Source: Sphingomonas panacis
GTDB taxonomy: Bacteria; Pseudomonadota; Alphaproteobacteria; Sphingomonadales; Sphingomonadaceae
Length of the DNA: 64,000 bases
Direction: 5' to 3'
Assembly: GCF_001717955.1 (NCBI RefSeq)
Contig: NZ_CP014168.1
Location: forward strand, 4,371,501 to 4,435,500
The notes beneath the pieces are model-generated. The model did no database searches. It was given only the letters and a program-made list of their open reading frames with translations, and was not told the origin of the DNA. A program made the translations under genes and the position numbers. Positions 34,326 through 42,516 of this stretch are shown piece after piece; the stretch's first letter is position 1; every line of letters starts with the position of its first letter.

Positions 34326-35990
34326 TCAGGCGGCGATTGCGGTCTGAGTGGCGCACCAGTTCCACGGTAGCAGCGCGCCGATTTGGTGGACTGGATGATC
34401 GGCGATGCGGGCAAGCACATCGGCGAGCCAAGCCTGTGGATCGACCTCGTTGAGGCGACAGGTCTGGATAAGCGAGTAGGCGATTGCGGCTCGCTGGCCA
34501 CCTCGGTCAGAACCGCAGAACAGCCACGACTTGCGCCCAAGTGGTACGCAGCGAAGCGATCGTTCGGCGGCGTTGTTCGAAAGGCAGACCCTGCCATCGT
34601 CGAGGAATCGGGTGAACGCGGGCCATCGGCGCAGCATGTAGTTGATGGCCTTGGCAACGTCGTGGTTGCGCGAGATTTTGGCGAGTTGCGCGTTCAGCCA
34701 CGCGTGCAGCTCGGCCATCAACGGCGCGCTCAGTTCTTGGCGGGTGGCGAGCCGATCTGCCGGGGTCATGCCGTTGATGTCGCGTTCGATCGCGAACAGC
34801 GCATCAAGCTTCTGCACGGCCTTCAGCGCAATCGGGTAGATGACCGGCGCCTTCTCGCCGCGGCTCTTCTTGCGCGCCGCGCCCTCGACATCTGCGAGCT
34901 CGAAGAACTTCCGTCTCGCGTGGGCGAAGCATCCCGCCTCCAGGATCGGCCCAGACTGGCGATCGGCAGCGTATAGCTCTGCGAATCCGGCATAGCCGTC
35001 CGCTTGCAGGATCCCGGACCAGGCCGCGAGATGCGTTCGAGGATGTTCGCCGCGTCGATTGCGCGAGTAATGGAAGATCACCGCCGGCGGATCGGAACCG
35101 CCGAATGGGCGATCGTCGCGCACGTAATCCCATAGTCGGCCGGTATCGGTCTTGCCCTTGGCCATGACCGGCACGGTCGTGTCGTCGCCATGAAGACGCT
35201 CGGCGGCAAGCACATGGGCCTCGATCAGCCGGTAGAGCGGCATGAGCGCGTTGCAGGTGGCGCCGATCTGGTCGGCCAGCGTCGACACGCTGAGCGGGAT
35301 GCCTTCGCAGGCGAAGCGTTCGGCCTGGCGATGAAGCGGTTGATGTTGGCCGTACTTGTCGAACATCAGCATCGCCAGGAAGCTCGGTCCGGCCCATCCA
35401 CGTGGAGTGACATGGAACGGTGCCGGCGGCTGCGTGATCTTCTCGCAATCCCGGCAGGTGAACTTCTCGCGAACTGTCTGGATGACCTTCCACGAGCGCG
35501 GAATCACCTCGAGCGTCTCGGTCACATCCTCGCCGAGCCTGGACAGGCGATTGCTGCCGCAGAACGGGCACGAGCACGGTGCAGAAACAACCACGCGCTC
35601 GCGTGGCAGGTGCTCGGGGAACGGCTTCCTGCCCGGCTTCTTGCGCTCGAACGCGGCAATGGTCGTTGTCTTCGCTGCGGCAGCTTCGGCGGCGAGCTCG
35701 TCCTCGGCTGCGTCCGCCTCGAGATCCTCGTACCGCAACTCGAACTGCGCCAGCAGCCGCTCGGTGCGTTCGGCGCTCGCTCCGTACTGCTCGCGCCGCA
35801 GCCTCGCGTTCTGCAGCTTGAGGTGAGCAATCATGGCTTCTGTGGCGCTGGCCAGGGCCCGAGCGTTGGCCAACTCGGCCTCGACCTGGGCTGCGTGTTG
35901 TTCAGCTTCGTCGGCCTTCTGAAGCGCCAGCGTCAACAGCGCCTTGAGCGCTTCGACATCGTCCGGAAGTGGCGAAACGGCAGCTTCCAT
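34326..35990 (-). CDS. tnpC: IS66-family transposase TnpC
   Basis: A 554-residue DDE transposase. In order: leucine-zipper-like N-terminus (ALKALLTLALQKADEAEQHAAQVEAEL), zinc finger CPFCGSN...CRDCEK, catalytic Asp in ERLHGDDTTVPV, second Asp in LQADGYAGF, and Glu in LSNNAAERSLR, then the IS66 C-terminal domain. Full length. Separated from tnpB by 58 bases. Confidence 0.93.
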   Translation of the reverse strand: MEAAVSPLPDDVEALKALLTLALQKADEAEQHAAQVEAELANARALASATEAMIAHLKLQNARLRREQYGASAERTERLLAQFELRYEDLEADAAEDELAAEAAAAKTTTIAAFERKKPGRKPFPEHLPRERVVVSAPCSCPFCGSNRLSRLGEDVTETLEVIPRSWKVIQTVREKFTCRDCEKITQPPAPFHVTPRGWAGPSFLAMLMFDKYGQHQPLHRQAERFACEGIPLSVSTLADQIGATCNALMPLYRLIEAHVLAAERLHGDDTTVPVMAKGKTDTGRLWDYVRDDRPFGGSDPPAVIFHYSRNRRGEHPRTHLAAWSGILQADGYAGFAELYAADRQSGPILEAGCFAHARRKFFELADVEGAARKKSRGEKAPVIYPIALKAVQKLDALFAIERDINGMTPADRLATRQELSAPLMAELHAWLNAQLAKISRNHDVAKAINYMLRRWPAFTRFLDDGRVCLSNNAAERSLRCVPLGRKSWLFCGSDRGGQRAAIAYSLIQTCRLNEVDPQAWLADVLARIADHPVHQIGALLPWNWCATQTAIAA

Positions 35991-36048
35991 GAGCGGAGTG
36001 AATCATTGCCGGTCCCGCAGATCAAGCCGGAAATACGTCGATGACCGG

Positions 36049-36390
36049 CTACCCCGCGCTTTGCGGACGCCAGGAATACTGCGGGTTGCGCCAGTCGACC
36101 CCGTCCAGCAGGCACGCCAGTTGCGAGCGCGTCAAAGACACCATCCCGTCCTCCGCCGAGGGCCAGATGAAGCGCCCCTTCTCGAGCCGCTTTGCATAAA
36201 GCGACATGCCGATCCCGTCGTGCCAGATGATCTTGACCAGGGACCCTGAGCGGCCGCGGAAGACCCACAGGTCGCCGCCGAACGGATCCTGCGTAAAGTG
36301 CTGCTGGACCTGAGCTGCCAGGCTCTGCATCCCGCGCCGCATATCGGTATGGCCCATCGCCACCCACACCCGCGCGCTCGTCGGGATCAT
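36049..36390 (-). CDS. tnpB: IS66 accessory protein TnpB
   Basis: A 113-residue IS66 Orf2. It has the family core VWVAMGHTDMRRGMQSLAAQV, DPFGGDLWVFRGRSGSLVKIIWHDGIGMSLYAKRLEKGRFIWP and C-terminal LDGVDWRNPQ. Its start overlaps the tnpA stop (ATGA), so it is translated by coupling. It is needed together with TnpC for transposition. Confidence 0.92.
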   Translation of the reverse strand: MIPTSARVWVAMGHTDMRRGMQSLAAQVQQHFTQDPFGGDLWVFRGRSGSLVKIIWHDGIGMSLYAKRLEKGRFIWPSAEDGMVSLTRSQLACLLDGVDWRNPQYSWRPQSAG

Positions 36391-36755
36391 CGCAGCGCCT
36401 TCAATGCCGCAGCCACCTGCGCTGGCGATGCCGAAGGGAAAATGCTCACCCGCTTGCCGCGGGTCAGGTCGATGACAATGGCTGCGACTGCGTCGGACCG
36501 GCTCGGCGCGGCGTCCTCAACCATCGTCACCCCGGCAAAATGCGGTTCTTCCGAGGCGGCTGTAGTCGGGCCTGAGTGCGCCTCGCGCAACTTGTTCCGC
36601 CACGTGTAGATCAGTGCCGACGAAATATCATGCCGTCGGCAAACCTGGGCGACGCATGCGCCCGGGGCAAACGCCTCACTGAGGATCCGGAGCCGATCCT
36701 CCTCGCTCCACCGTCGGCGACGCTCCGGCCCCGAAATCACTGTCATCTGCCCCAT
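36387..36755 (-). CDS. tnpA: IS66 accessory protein TnpA
   Basis: A 122-residue IS66 Orf1 of the transposase-8-like HTH group: RRRRWSEEDRLRILSEAFAPGACVAQVCRRHDISSALIYTWRNKLR at residues ~11-57, with a C-terminal GKRVSIFPSASPAQVAAALKAL. The ATG at 36755 has GGAG eight bases upstream; a TTG directly before it is a less likely start. Confidence 0.9.
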   Translation of the reverse strand: MGQMTVISGPERRRRWSEEDRLRILSEAFAPGACVAQVCRRHDISSALIYTWRNKLREAHSGPTTAASEEPHFAGVTMVEDAAPSRSDAVAAIVIDLTRGKRVSIFPSASPAQVAAALKALR

Positions 36756-37124
36756 CAACCGCTCCTAAGCGCACCCTCAAGAGCACGCTTAAGACCGCTC
36801 AGTTAGAAACCCGGCAAGGCGCGTCTCGCCGGACGGCTACGTGTTATGTGTGGAGTGCACGACACGAACTCGCAGAGGCATTGTTGGCCTCACGCCGACG
36901 GAGTAGTGTTAGCGCTTTGGGGCGAGAGACTGACCACTCTTAGCACGAGCCTTCGCAGCGGCGTCGCTGCGAATGGTGCGCGACCTCTCAACTGGCCGCC
37001 ACTATTATCAAGCTTGGCTCGAAACGGCCGCGGTCGTGAACAGAGCTTGTCGACAAGCTGAATCTCACCGATCATTCCCGCAATCATCGTTGCTACTTTC
37101 TGTTTCAGGTTGTTGCCCGCTATG

Positions 37125-37613
37125 ATGAAGTTCCCTTCACTTGCATTATCGTCGCTCCTCGCCCTCACCTCGGCCCACGCTGCCATGCCACAGGTTTACA
37201 CGCCGAAGCCCGGCAGTGCAGAGCGCACCGCAATTCTCAAAGTACTGCATAACGGCGACACAAGGCCCGAAGCGCGCTTCACCATCCACAAGTTCCGCGT
37301 GGTCCGGGGTGGGAGCCGCTCAATCGCGTACGTCGATGGAGAAGGCGAGACTGGTGAATTCCATGCCATCCTGACGCAGCAACCGCCGGCGCCGTGGCGC
37401 AAGGTATGGGGCGAAAGCGACGGGGGCAGTGATACCTGCGCCGCCGGCGCGCAGCACTATGCGTGGGCAGTGCATCTGATCCAAAGCTACAAAGTTGCCC
37501 CGGATGCTCTTTTTCCCGGCGTCGTACGGCAAGCTCAGGATCTCAAGCGGAGGGCGGCGACGGAGCCAGACCTGCAATGCGTTGGCGATCTCGACGGCGG
37601 CCCTGGATCATAA
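37125..37613 (+). CDS. Secreted or periplasmic hypothetical protein
   Basis: About 162 residues. A signal peptide is clear (MKFPSLALSSLLALTSAHA, cleavage before AMPQ). The mature part has FTIHKFRVVRGGSRSIAYVDGEGETGEFHAIL and W/Cys-containing segments but no family that I recognise. The frame is also open from ATG 37110; both 37122 and 37125 are possible starts. A promoter is not evident. First gene after the IS66 element. Confidence 0.55.
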   Translation: MKFPSLALSSLLALTSAHAAMPQVYTPKPGSAERTAILKVLHNGDTRPEARFTIHKFRVVRGGSRSIAYVDGEGETGEFHAILTQQPPAPWRKVWGESDGGSDTCAAGAQHYAWAVHLIQSYKVAPDALFPGVVRQAQDLKRRAATEPDLQCVGDLDGGPGS

Positions 37614-37896
37614 GCCGAGCATCGATGGAAAGCCGAAGATTGTCGGCATCTTGCAGCGCCCCGAACCGAGTGACCCGCATCTCGCCGGCGGAGAGTACGA
37701 GACGGCTCACAATCTCCTGGGCGACCGCACAGGCAAAGTTCGCACGGTCCAGACCCATGTGGACATTTTCGCGACGATCGGCTAACCAAGCCGCTCTTCT
37801 CCGCGCCTGAGCGCGCCGAAACATTTTCTCCGCCGCAGATCAACGAACGCAGTCGCCGTGACATGCGAATTTTGCCCTGTGGCGTAGGAACCCATT

Positions 37897-38472
37897 ATGA
37901 AAGAGATTACGCTTCGCGCTGACTGCGCGAACTGCGCCGCGCTATGCTGCCTCGCCCTCGCCTTTGATCGCTCAGCCTTGTTCGCCATAGACAAGGCCGC
38001 TGGTCAGGCATGCCCTCATCTTGACGCAGATGGCGCCTGCGCCATTCACCGCGAACGCTTGGAACGGGGATTTGCGGGCTGTGTAAGCTATGATTGCCTC
38101 GGAGCGGGGCAACGAGCCACACAGCTTGTGCCAGGAGCGAAGGACTGGAGGAGCGATCGAGCGATCGTCAAACCCTTGTCTCAGGCATTTGGCGATCTCT
38201 TGCGCGCACACGAATCCCTCCATCTTCTGGATTTGGCAGCGATGCTGGATATCTCGTCCGCTGAGCACGGCGTTCTGGCGGATCTACGCGTGGCACTCGT
38301 GGAAGCAGGAATAGACGGGCAGAAAATAGCGGCCACTCGATCGCGCATCGACACGTTCCTGAGCGGCCTCAAGGCTGCTGTCGGAAAAGGGAGGCCTTCA
38401 TCATGTTTGCCTGCCGGCAAGCTTCGGTTGCCCAAACGAAAGTTTGAACAACCGCCGAGCGCGTTAAGCTGA
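37897..38472 (+). CDS. Cysteine-cluster protein of unknown function
   Basis: A 191-residue protein with a Cys-rich first half: CANCAALCC at residues 10-18, CPHLDADGACAIH, then GFAGCVSYDCLGAGQ. This spacing resembles YkgJ/Fe-S-type cysteine clusters and cysteine domains seen attached to pentapeptide-repeat proteins, suggesting a metal centre. The second half is helical with a basic tail. The neighbouring gene at 38501 is a glutathione transferase 28 bases downstream, possibly co-transcribed. Confidence 0.65.
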   Translation: MKEITLRADCANCAALCCLALAFDRSALFAIDKAAGQACPHLDADGACAIHRERLERGFAGCVSYDCLGAGQRATQLVPGAKDWRSDRAIVKPLSQAFGDLLRAHESLHLLDLAAMLDISSAEHGVLADLRVALVEAGIDGQKIAATRSRIDTFLSGLKAAVGKGRPSSCLPAGKLRLPKRKFEQPPSALS

Positions 38473-38500
38473 AGGGGTTCAAACTTGAGGGTTTTACGGC

Positions 38501-39103
38501 ATGAAGCTTTACTACGCGCATGGCGCCTGTTCACTTGCCGCATTGATCGCGGCCAATGAAGTCGGCGTGGCACTCGAGCTGATCCGCGTCGATATCAGGA
38601 CAATACCCCATATTCTGGAGGACGGTACCGATCTACAGCTAGTCAATCCGAAGGGTTACGTACCGTTTCTGGGATTGGACGACGGCGATTTCCTCACCGA
38701 AGGCGTTGCCATCCTGCAATATCTGAACGACCAACGCGTAGACGCGCCAGCCGATCAAAGCGGGCGAGCGTGGTACCGAACCCAAGAGTGGCTGACTTTT
38801 ATCGCAACCGAGCTTCACAAGGGCTTCAGCCCGTGGCTCTTTCATCCTGAATATGGAGAACAGGCAGCGGACGTTGCAAGATCGCGGATCGCCGAGAGGT
38901 TCAATTTTCTCGAGCGGCATCTGCAAGCTGACGCGTTTCTGCTCGGCGCGCAGTTCAGCGTAGCCGATGCTTATTGTTTCGCTATCGCGCGGTGGGCGCC
39001 CGGCAAGGGGCTCGATCTCTCGCGGTGGCCGGCATTATCGGGCTACCTCGAGCGGTTGGAGGCCAGGCCAAGTATAGCGGACGCCTTGCGCCGCCACGGT
39101 TGA
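38501..39103 (+). CDS. Glutathione S-transferase (beta-like)
   Basis: A 200-residue GST. The N-terminal thioredoxin fold begins MKLYYAHGACSLAALIAANE, where the Cys-Ser of ACSLA sits at the glutathione-activating position of beta-class enzymes; NPKGYVPFL supplies the cis-Pro and EGVAILQYL the glutathione-gamma-Glu contacts. The C-terminal helical domain ends in LSGYLERLEARPSIADAL. Cytosolic conjugation or detoxification role; substrate unknown. Confidence 0.88.
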   Translation: MKLYYAHGACSLAALIAANEVGVALELIRVDIRTIPHILEDGTDLQLVNPKGYVPFLGLDDGDFLTEGVAILQYLNDQRVDAPADQSGRAWYRTQEWLTFIATELHKGFSPWLFHPEYGEQAADVARSRIAERFNFLERHLQADAFLLGAQFSVADAYCFAIARWAPGKGLDLSRWPALSGYLERLEARPSIADALRRHG

Positions 39104-39155
39104 AAGCGGTCGCGGTGCAACGGATCGACCGCGCCTCGACCGCAGAACGCGACGC

Positions 39156-39273
39156 GGCATAACGCCCTTCCCTCGGCGCAGCGCTCTAACTGAAGCAGTG
39201 ATCGACGCGGGCAAGGCTTCGTGCGACGGAGGGCCGCCGGCGTCGGAGCATCAACGAGGCCTGCCTTGAGGCC
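39156..39273 (+). pseudogene. Decayed 3' copy of the downstream GFA gene
   Basis: Aligned by eye with 39695-39814 of the intact GFA gene, this stretch matches over about 118 bases. Conceptually it reads GITPFPRRSALTEAVIDAGKASCDGG, against GIMPFRRPSALTKAEIDAGKSSFDGW in the intact copy. It then degenerates and stops. The 5' two-thirds, with the Zn cysteines, are absent. It sits in the 370-base gap between the GST and GFA genes; nothing else is recognised in that gap. Confidence 0.65.
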
Positions 39274-39472
39274 CAGACCATGGACTATCGCCGTTGGAGC
39301 CCCCCAACACGGCCGATTTCATCGTCCGCTCCGCGGACAGGCTGAACGGTCGATAGGAGCTCGGTGCGGAGCGGACGGCCAGGAGATAGGCGGGCAGAGA
39401 ACTGCGAGCTGGTGCAACCGGGTTCCCTGGCGGTGCCACGCTGGAGAGCTGTTCGAATGGGAGTGAAGACCG

Positions 39473-39856
39473 ATGCCAACATACCGAGGCGAATGTCATT
39501 GTGGCATTGCTCGTTTCGAGATTGAGGCGGACATCGACCATGTTCGGGAATGCGACTGTTCCATATGTCGTCGTCGCGGAGCGCTCATCTTCCGGGTCGC
39601 GCCGAATGCGATACGCTTCCTGACGCCGCTGGATCGGCTCATCGTTTACCGGTGGGGGACAGGGACCGCAGCAGATTATATCTGTCCCCAATGTGGCATT
39701 ATGCCCTTCCGCCGGCCCAGCGCGCTCACGAAAGCGGAAATCGACGCGGGCAAGTCTTCATTCGACGGATGGGCGGTCAACGTAAGGTGCATCGACGGGC
39801 TCAACCTTGAGACCTTACCGCGTGTTCGGATAACAGGAAGCGATCTCGATATTTGA
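39473..39856 (+). CDS. GFA/CENP-V family glutathione-dependent protein
   Basis: A 127-residue Zn protein of the Gfa-like fold. Metal ligands appear as CHCG (residues 8-11), CDCSIC (28-33) and CPQCG (71-75). The family includes glutathione-dependent formaldehyde-activating enzyme and GSH-adduct lyases; no exact reaction can be assigned. It stands between two glutathione transferase-type genes, supporting a glutathione-linked detoxification set. Confidence 0.85.
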   Translation: MPTYRGECHCGIARFEIEADIDHVRECDCSICRRRGALIFRVAPNAIRFLTPLDRLIVYRWGTGTAADYICPQCGIMPFRRPSALTKAEIDAGKSSFDGWAVNVRCIDGLNLETLPRVRITGSDLDI

Positions 39857-39990
39857 TCCGCAGGCAGCGTTGACGATTCCCTACCCGCTTGCCCGATTGC
39901 AGAGCCCGCTTGCCGCCCGACAAGCATATCAAATGCGACGTCCAGCATCGCTTCCGCTAACAAGCGGGCAGATTTTCATAGGATCATGCA

Positions 39991-40647
39991 GTGACTCTTC
40001 AGCTTTACGGCTTTTGGCGGTCGAACGCCGCATTTCGCGTACGCGTTGCTCTTTCGCTCAAAGAGCTCGCCTTTGAGGAAATCGATGTCGACATCCTATC
40101 CGGGCGGCAATTCGATGCCGCTTACGCGCAGGTGAATGCCGAACATGCCGTTCCAACGCTCGTCCACGGTGGCCACCGCCTCTCCCAGTCGCTGGCGATC
40201 ATCGAATATCTTGATGAATTCCAGCCGGAACCGGCACTCCTGCCCTCCGCACCGCGCGAGCGCGCCTATGCCCGGTCGCTCGCCCTGGTCTCATCAGCCG
40301 ACGCTCATCCCCTTACCGTTCCGCGTGTGCGCAAGTATCTGGGAGAAGCATTCAGCGCCGATGGGGCGGCCATCGAGAGATGGTGCCGGCACTGGGTCGC
40401 GGAAGGGCTCGCCGCTTATGAGCGGCTTCTGGACCAACGTCCGGCAGCACCCTTCGCGCTCGGTCAGGACGTGACGATCGCCGATATCTGCATCGCGGGC
40501 CAAGTCGCCCTCGCCGATGTATACGGGATGGATCGCGCCGTATTCCCGGCGGTCGATGCTTTGGCCAGTCGCTGTTTCGCTTTGCCCGCCTTTACCGATG
40601 CCCACCCCTTCCAGCAGAGTGGATACAAGGCGGCGAACGAGCGCTAG
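39991..40647 (+). CDS. Zeta-class GST, maleylacetoacetate isomerase-like
   Basis: A 218-residue zeta-class GST. GTG start at 39991. The active-site motif, usually SSxxxRVRxAL with a Ser-Ser-Cys, is RSNAAFRVRVAL here and lacks the Cys. Later family signatures are present: VPTLVHGGHRLSQSLAIIEYLDE, SADAHPLTVPRV and VTIADICIAGQVALA. Maleylacetoacetate or maleylpyruvate isomerisation is plausible, but no homogentisate-pathway neighbour is in the window. Confidence 0.78.
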   Translation: MTLQLYGFWRSNAAFRVRVALSLKELAFEEIDVDILSGRQFDAAYAQVNAEHAVPTLVHGGHRLSQSLAIIEYLDEFQPEPALLPSAPRERAYARSLALVSSADAHPLTVPRVRKYLGEAFSADGAAIERWCRHWVAEGLAAYERLLDQRPAAPFALGQDVTIADICIAGQVALADVYGMDRAVFPAVDALASRCFALPAFTDAHPFQQSGYKAANER

Positions 40648-40968
40648 GCTATAAAGTCTCGCACTCTGCTGGGAGTCGGCAGCCGATCACCACGGTCTCA
40701 TTTGTCGGCAAATCCCGCAATTTTTGCTCAGTTCCGCGTCTCGGCGTGCAATGAGGGTAGCGCCTCATCGGTATCGGCCGCGCCGCTGCGCTTCGAACGA
40801 TGGGGCGTGTGCGCGTGAAGGAAGCGTTGGCCCTGCGAGGCAGAGAGAAGAACAGCATCGTCCTGCCCGGGATCGTAGCCGCCGGCGGCTGGGTACGGAT
40901 GATCTAAACTCGCCACCTGCGATATCCATAGGTGGGATGATCCGGTTTTTCCTGCTAGAAACCGGACT
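40648..40968. other. Intergenic region before the GntR gene
   Basis: In these 321 bases I see no gene; open frames on both strands are shadows without family character. The functional element is the inverted repeat at 40942-40965. Confidence 0.45.
40942..40965. promoter_or_regulatory. Inverted repeat adjacent to the gntR-type start
   Basis: CCGGTTT and AAACCGG (7-bp arms, 10-base spacer) end three bases before the ATG at 40969. The location fits an autoregulatory operator for the FCD-type regulator. It could also be an mRNA hairpin that limits initiation. Confidence 0.5.
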
Positions 40969-41670
40969 ATGTCCGCCTCGAATGTACTTCCCCAAGCTCC
41001 GCGTCGCTCCCTTGTCGAGACGGCCATCGATCTCATCCGTACGCAGGTGGAAACCGGCGCATGGAAGGTCGGCGAGCGCATTCCCAAAGAAGCGGAACTG
41101 GCACACATGCTTCAGGTCGGGCGCAATACCGTGCGGGAGGCCTTTCGCGTCCTTTCCCACGCCAAGCTTCTCGAGGTGCGGCAGGGTGACGGCACGTATG
41201 TCCGCTCCAGTATCGATTCCGCCGAGGTGATGCGCCGCGTCGCGCGGGCAAGCCTCCTTGACCATTTCGAGATGCGGGCGGTGCTGGAGACAGCGGCGGC
41301 ACGCCTGGCGGCGGAGAGACGCACGAAGGAGGATCTCAAGCGGCTGACGAAGCTCCTCGGTGCACGTGGCGACCTCACCAAGGAATCGGACACGAAAGCG
41401 TTCGTCGAAAATGACGCTGAGTTCCACCTCGCCGTGGCGCAGGCCTCGCATAATGAGGCATTAGCCGATCTCTATCGCTATTTCGCAGCGTCGGTCCGCG
41501 CCAATACCTCGGCCGCCCTCGCACAGGTCGACGTTCCGGAGCCGGACCTCGCCGCGCACCTCCGTATCCTGACCGCAATACGCGATCAGAAGCCGGAGCA
41601 CGCTGCCGAAGCAGCGCACGCCGTCGTTGCGCCGATCATCGATGCCTTGAAGTCGGTCATCGGCAGTTAG
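40969..41670 (+). CDS. GntR family regulator (FadR/FCD subfamily)
   Basis: A 233-residue repressor-type protein. The winged helix is at residues ~15-80 (LVETAIDLIRTQVETGAWKVGERIPKEAELAHMLQVGRNTVREAFRVLSHAKLLEVRQGDGTYV). The C-terminal FCD domain has its metal-binding type residues in FEMRAVLETAAARLAA, FHLAVAQASHNE and HLRILTAIRDQKPEHAAEAA. FCD regulators respond to carboxylic acids. No target gene is obvious beside it. Confidence 0.87.
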   Translation: MSASNVLPQAPRRSLVETAIDLIRTQVETGAWKVGERIPKEAELAHMLQVGRNTVREAFRVLSHAKLLEVRQGDGTYVRSSIDSAEVMRRVARASLLDHFEMRAVLETAAARLAAERRTKEDLKRLTKLLGARGDLTKESDTKAFVENDAEFHLAVAQASHNEALADLYRYFAASVRANTSAALAQVDVPEPDLAAHLRILTAIRDQKPEHAAEAAHAVVAPIIDALKSVIGS

Positions 41671-41763
41671 TCGTCCAAAACTGGCGCATGATACCCGTCG
41701 GTCACCGAGCAGAACCGACCCCTTCCTGGCTGCCGCTTCAGTTTCCCCGCGCCCGTGATCTGA

Positions 41764-42435
41764 TCAGTCCGAGCCTGCGATGCCGGCCAGAATAAGGTCG
41801 ATGCCGGCCAGGAACTGCTCACGGTCGTCGTGATCCGCCAACTGCGCCGCGACCTGCCGCACGAAGGGGTGACGCTTCGGATCGAGTTGAGACCATTGGG
41901 CGGCAATGGCGCCCAAAATTTCAGCGCGGTTAGCACCGGCCGCCAATCGACGCGCGCGAAGCGCATATTGACCAGCAAGCCCGAGAATAAAGCTCAGCAA
42001 TGCCGTGGCGGCATTGAAGCGATTGGCCTCCGACACGCCCAGCGCGTCCAACTGAGCGCCGACACCCTCCAGGATTCTCAGGACCGCATATTGCCAAGGA
42101 TCGCCTGAAAGCTGCGCACCTACCCAAGGGTGTGTCTCCAGGGTGTCGAACACTGCCATAGCCAGCGCGCGGATGACCTCCCGGGGCGAAGTACCCTCAA
42201 CAGACCGAGGTAGCGCCTCGGCAATGATCCGGTCAGTCGCAGCGGCGAGCAGGGCGTCCTTGTCCGCTACATGCCAGTAAATCGCGCCGCTCCCCGTCGC
42301 GAGCTGCTTCGCAAGGGCGCGGAACGTCAGACCAGGTACGCCTTGCGTGTCGAGGATCGCGATCGCGGTTTCCACGATCACGTCCTTCGTGAGGGCCTCT
42401 GCACGGCGATCGGTTCGTCTGGTGTGATCAGGCAT
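41764..42435 (-). CDS. TetR family regulator
   Basis: A 223-residue TetR-type repressor, start ATG 42435. HTH residues ~18-62: VIVETAIAILDTQGVPGLTFRALAKQLATGSGAIYWHVADKDALL. The C-terminal ligand domain resembles the TetR_C group that regulates drug-handling genes. Divergent from the TetX-like monooxygenase across 81 bases that hold two operator-like inverted repeats, the classic layout of repressor and target. An open frame runs upstream to 43176 but is a shadow. Confidence 0.87.
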   Translation of the reverse strand: MPDHTRRTDRRAEALTKDVIVETAIAILDTQGVPGLTFRALAKQLATGSGAIYWHVADKDALLAAATDRIIAEALPRSVEGTSPREVIRALAMAVFDTLETHPWVGAQLSGDPWQYAVLRILEGVGAQLDALGVSEANRFNAATALLSFILGLAGQYALRARRLAAGANRAEILGAIAAQWSQLDPKRHPFVRQVAAQLADHDDREQFLAGIDLILAGIAGSD

Positions 42436-42444
42436 GCCGCCCTT

Positions 42445-42496
42445 ATTGACAGTTCTGGAACGCTGATCCAATAGCGAATCATGGAACAGTGTTCCA
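42445..42496 (+). promoter_or_regulatory. Promoter with two TetR operator-like sites
   Basis: TGGAAC-AGT-GTTCCA (42482-42496) is a perfect 6-3-6 inverted repeat. TGGAAC-GCT-GATCCA (42456-42470) is the same with one mismatch, centres 26 bases apart. A TTGACA box (42445-42450) with a possible -10 near CAATAG (42468-42473) would place both sites at the promoter and transcription start of the monooxygenase. Operator assignment is inference. Confidence 0.65.
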
Positions 42497-42516
42497 GACT
42501 TGAATGGAGCGTTGCT

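Larger units (their letters stand above)
34292..36840 (-). mobile_element. IS66-family insertion sequence, complete gene set
   Basis: About 2.55 kb with tnpA, tnpB and tnpC in order on the minus strand. Ends were placed at GTAAGC... (34292) and the complement of GTAGCC... (36840), imperfect inverted repeats beginning GTA as usual for IS66. No 8-bp target duplication is visible (AGCGTATC against GTGTTATG), and the recombinase frame does not continue on the right, so the flanks have rearranged. Boundaries are approximate. Confidence 0.8.

Noticed and set aside
36890..37186. Minus-strand 98-codon frame next to IS66
   Set aside because: No motif and no site; it overlaps the signal-peptide protein start on the other strand, which has better coding character.
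37495..37785. Plus-strand 96-codon frame after the secreted protein
   Set aside because: Partly overlaps the secreted-protein gene in another frame; the tail (SIDGKPKIVGILQRPEPSDPH) looks protein-like but matches nothing and has no start of its own.
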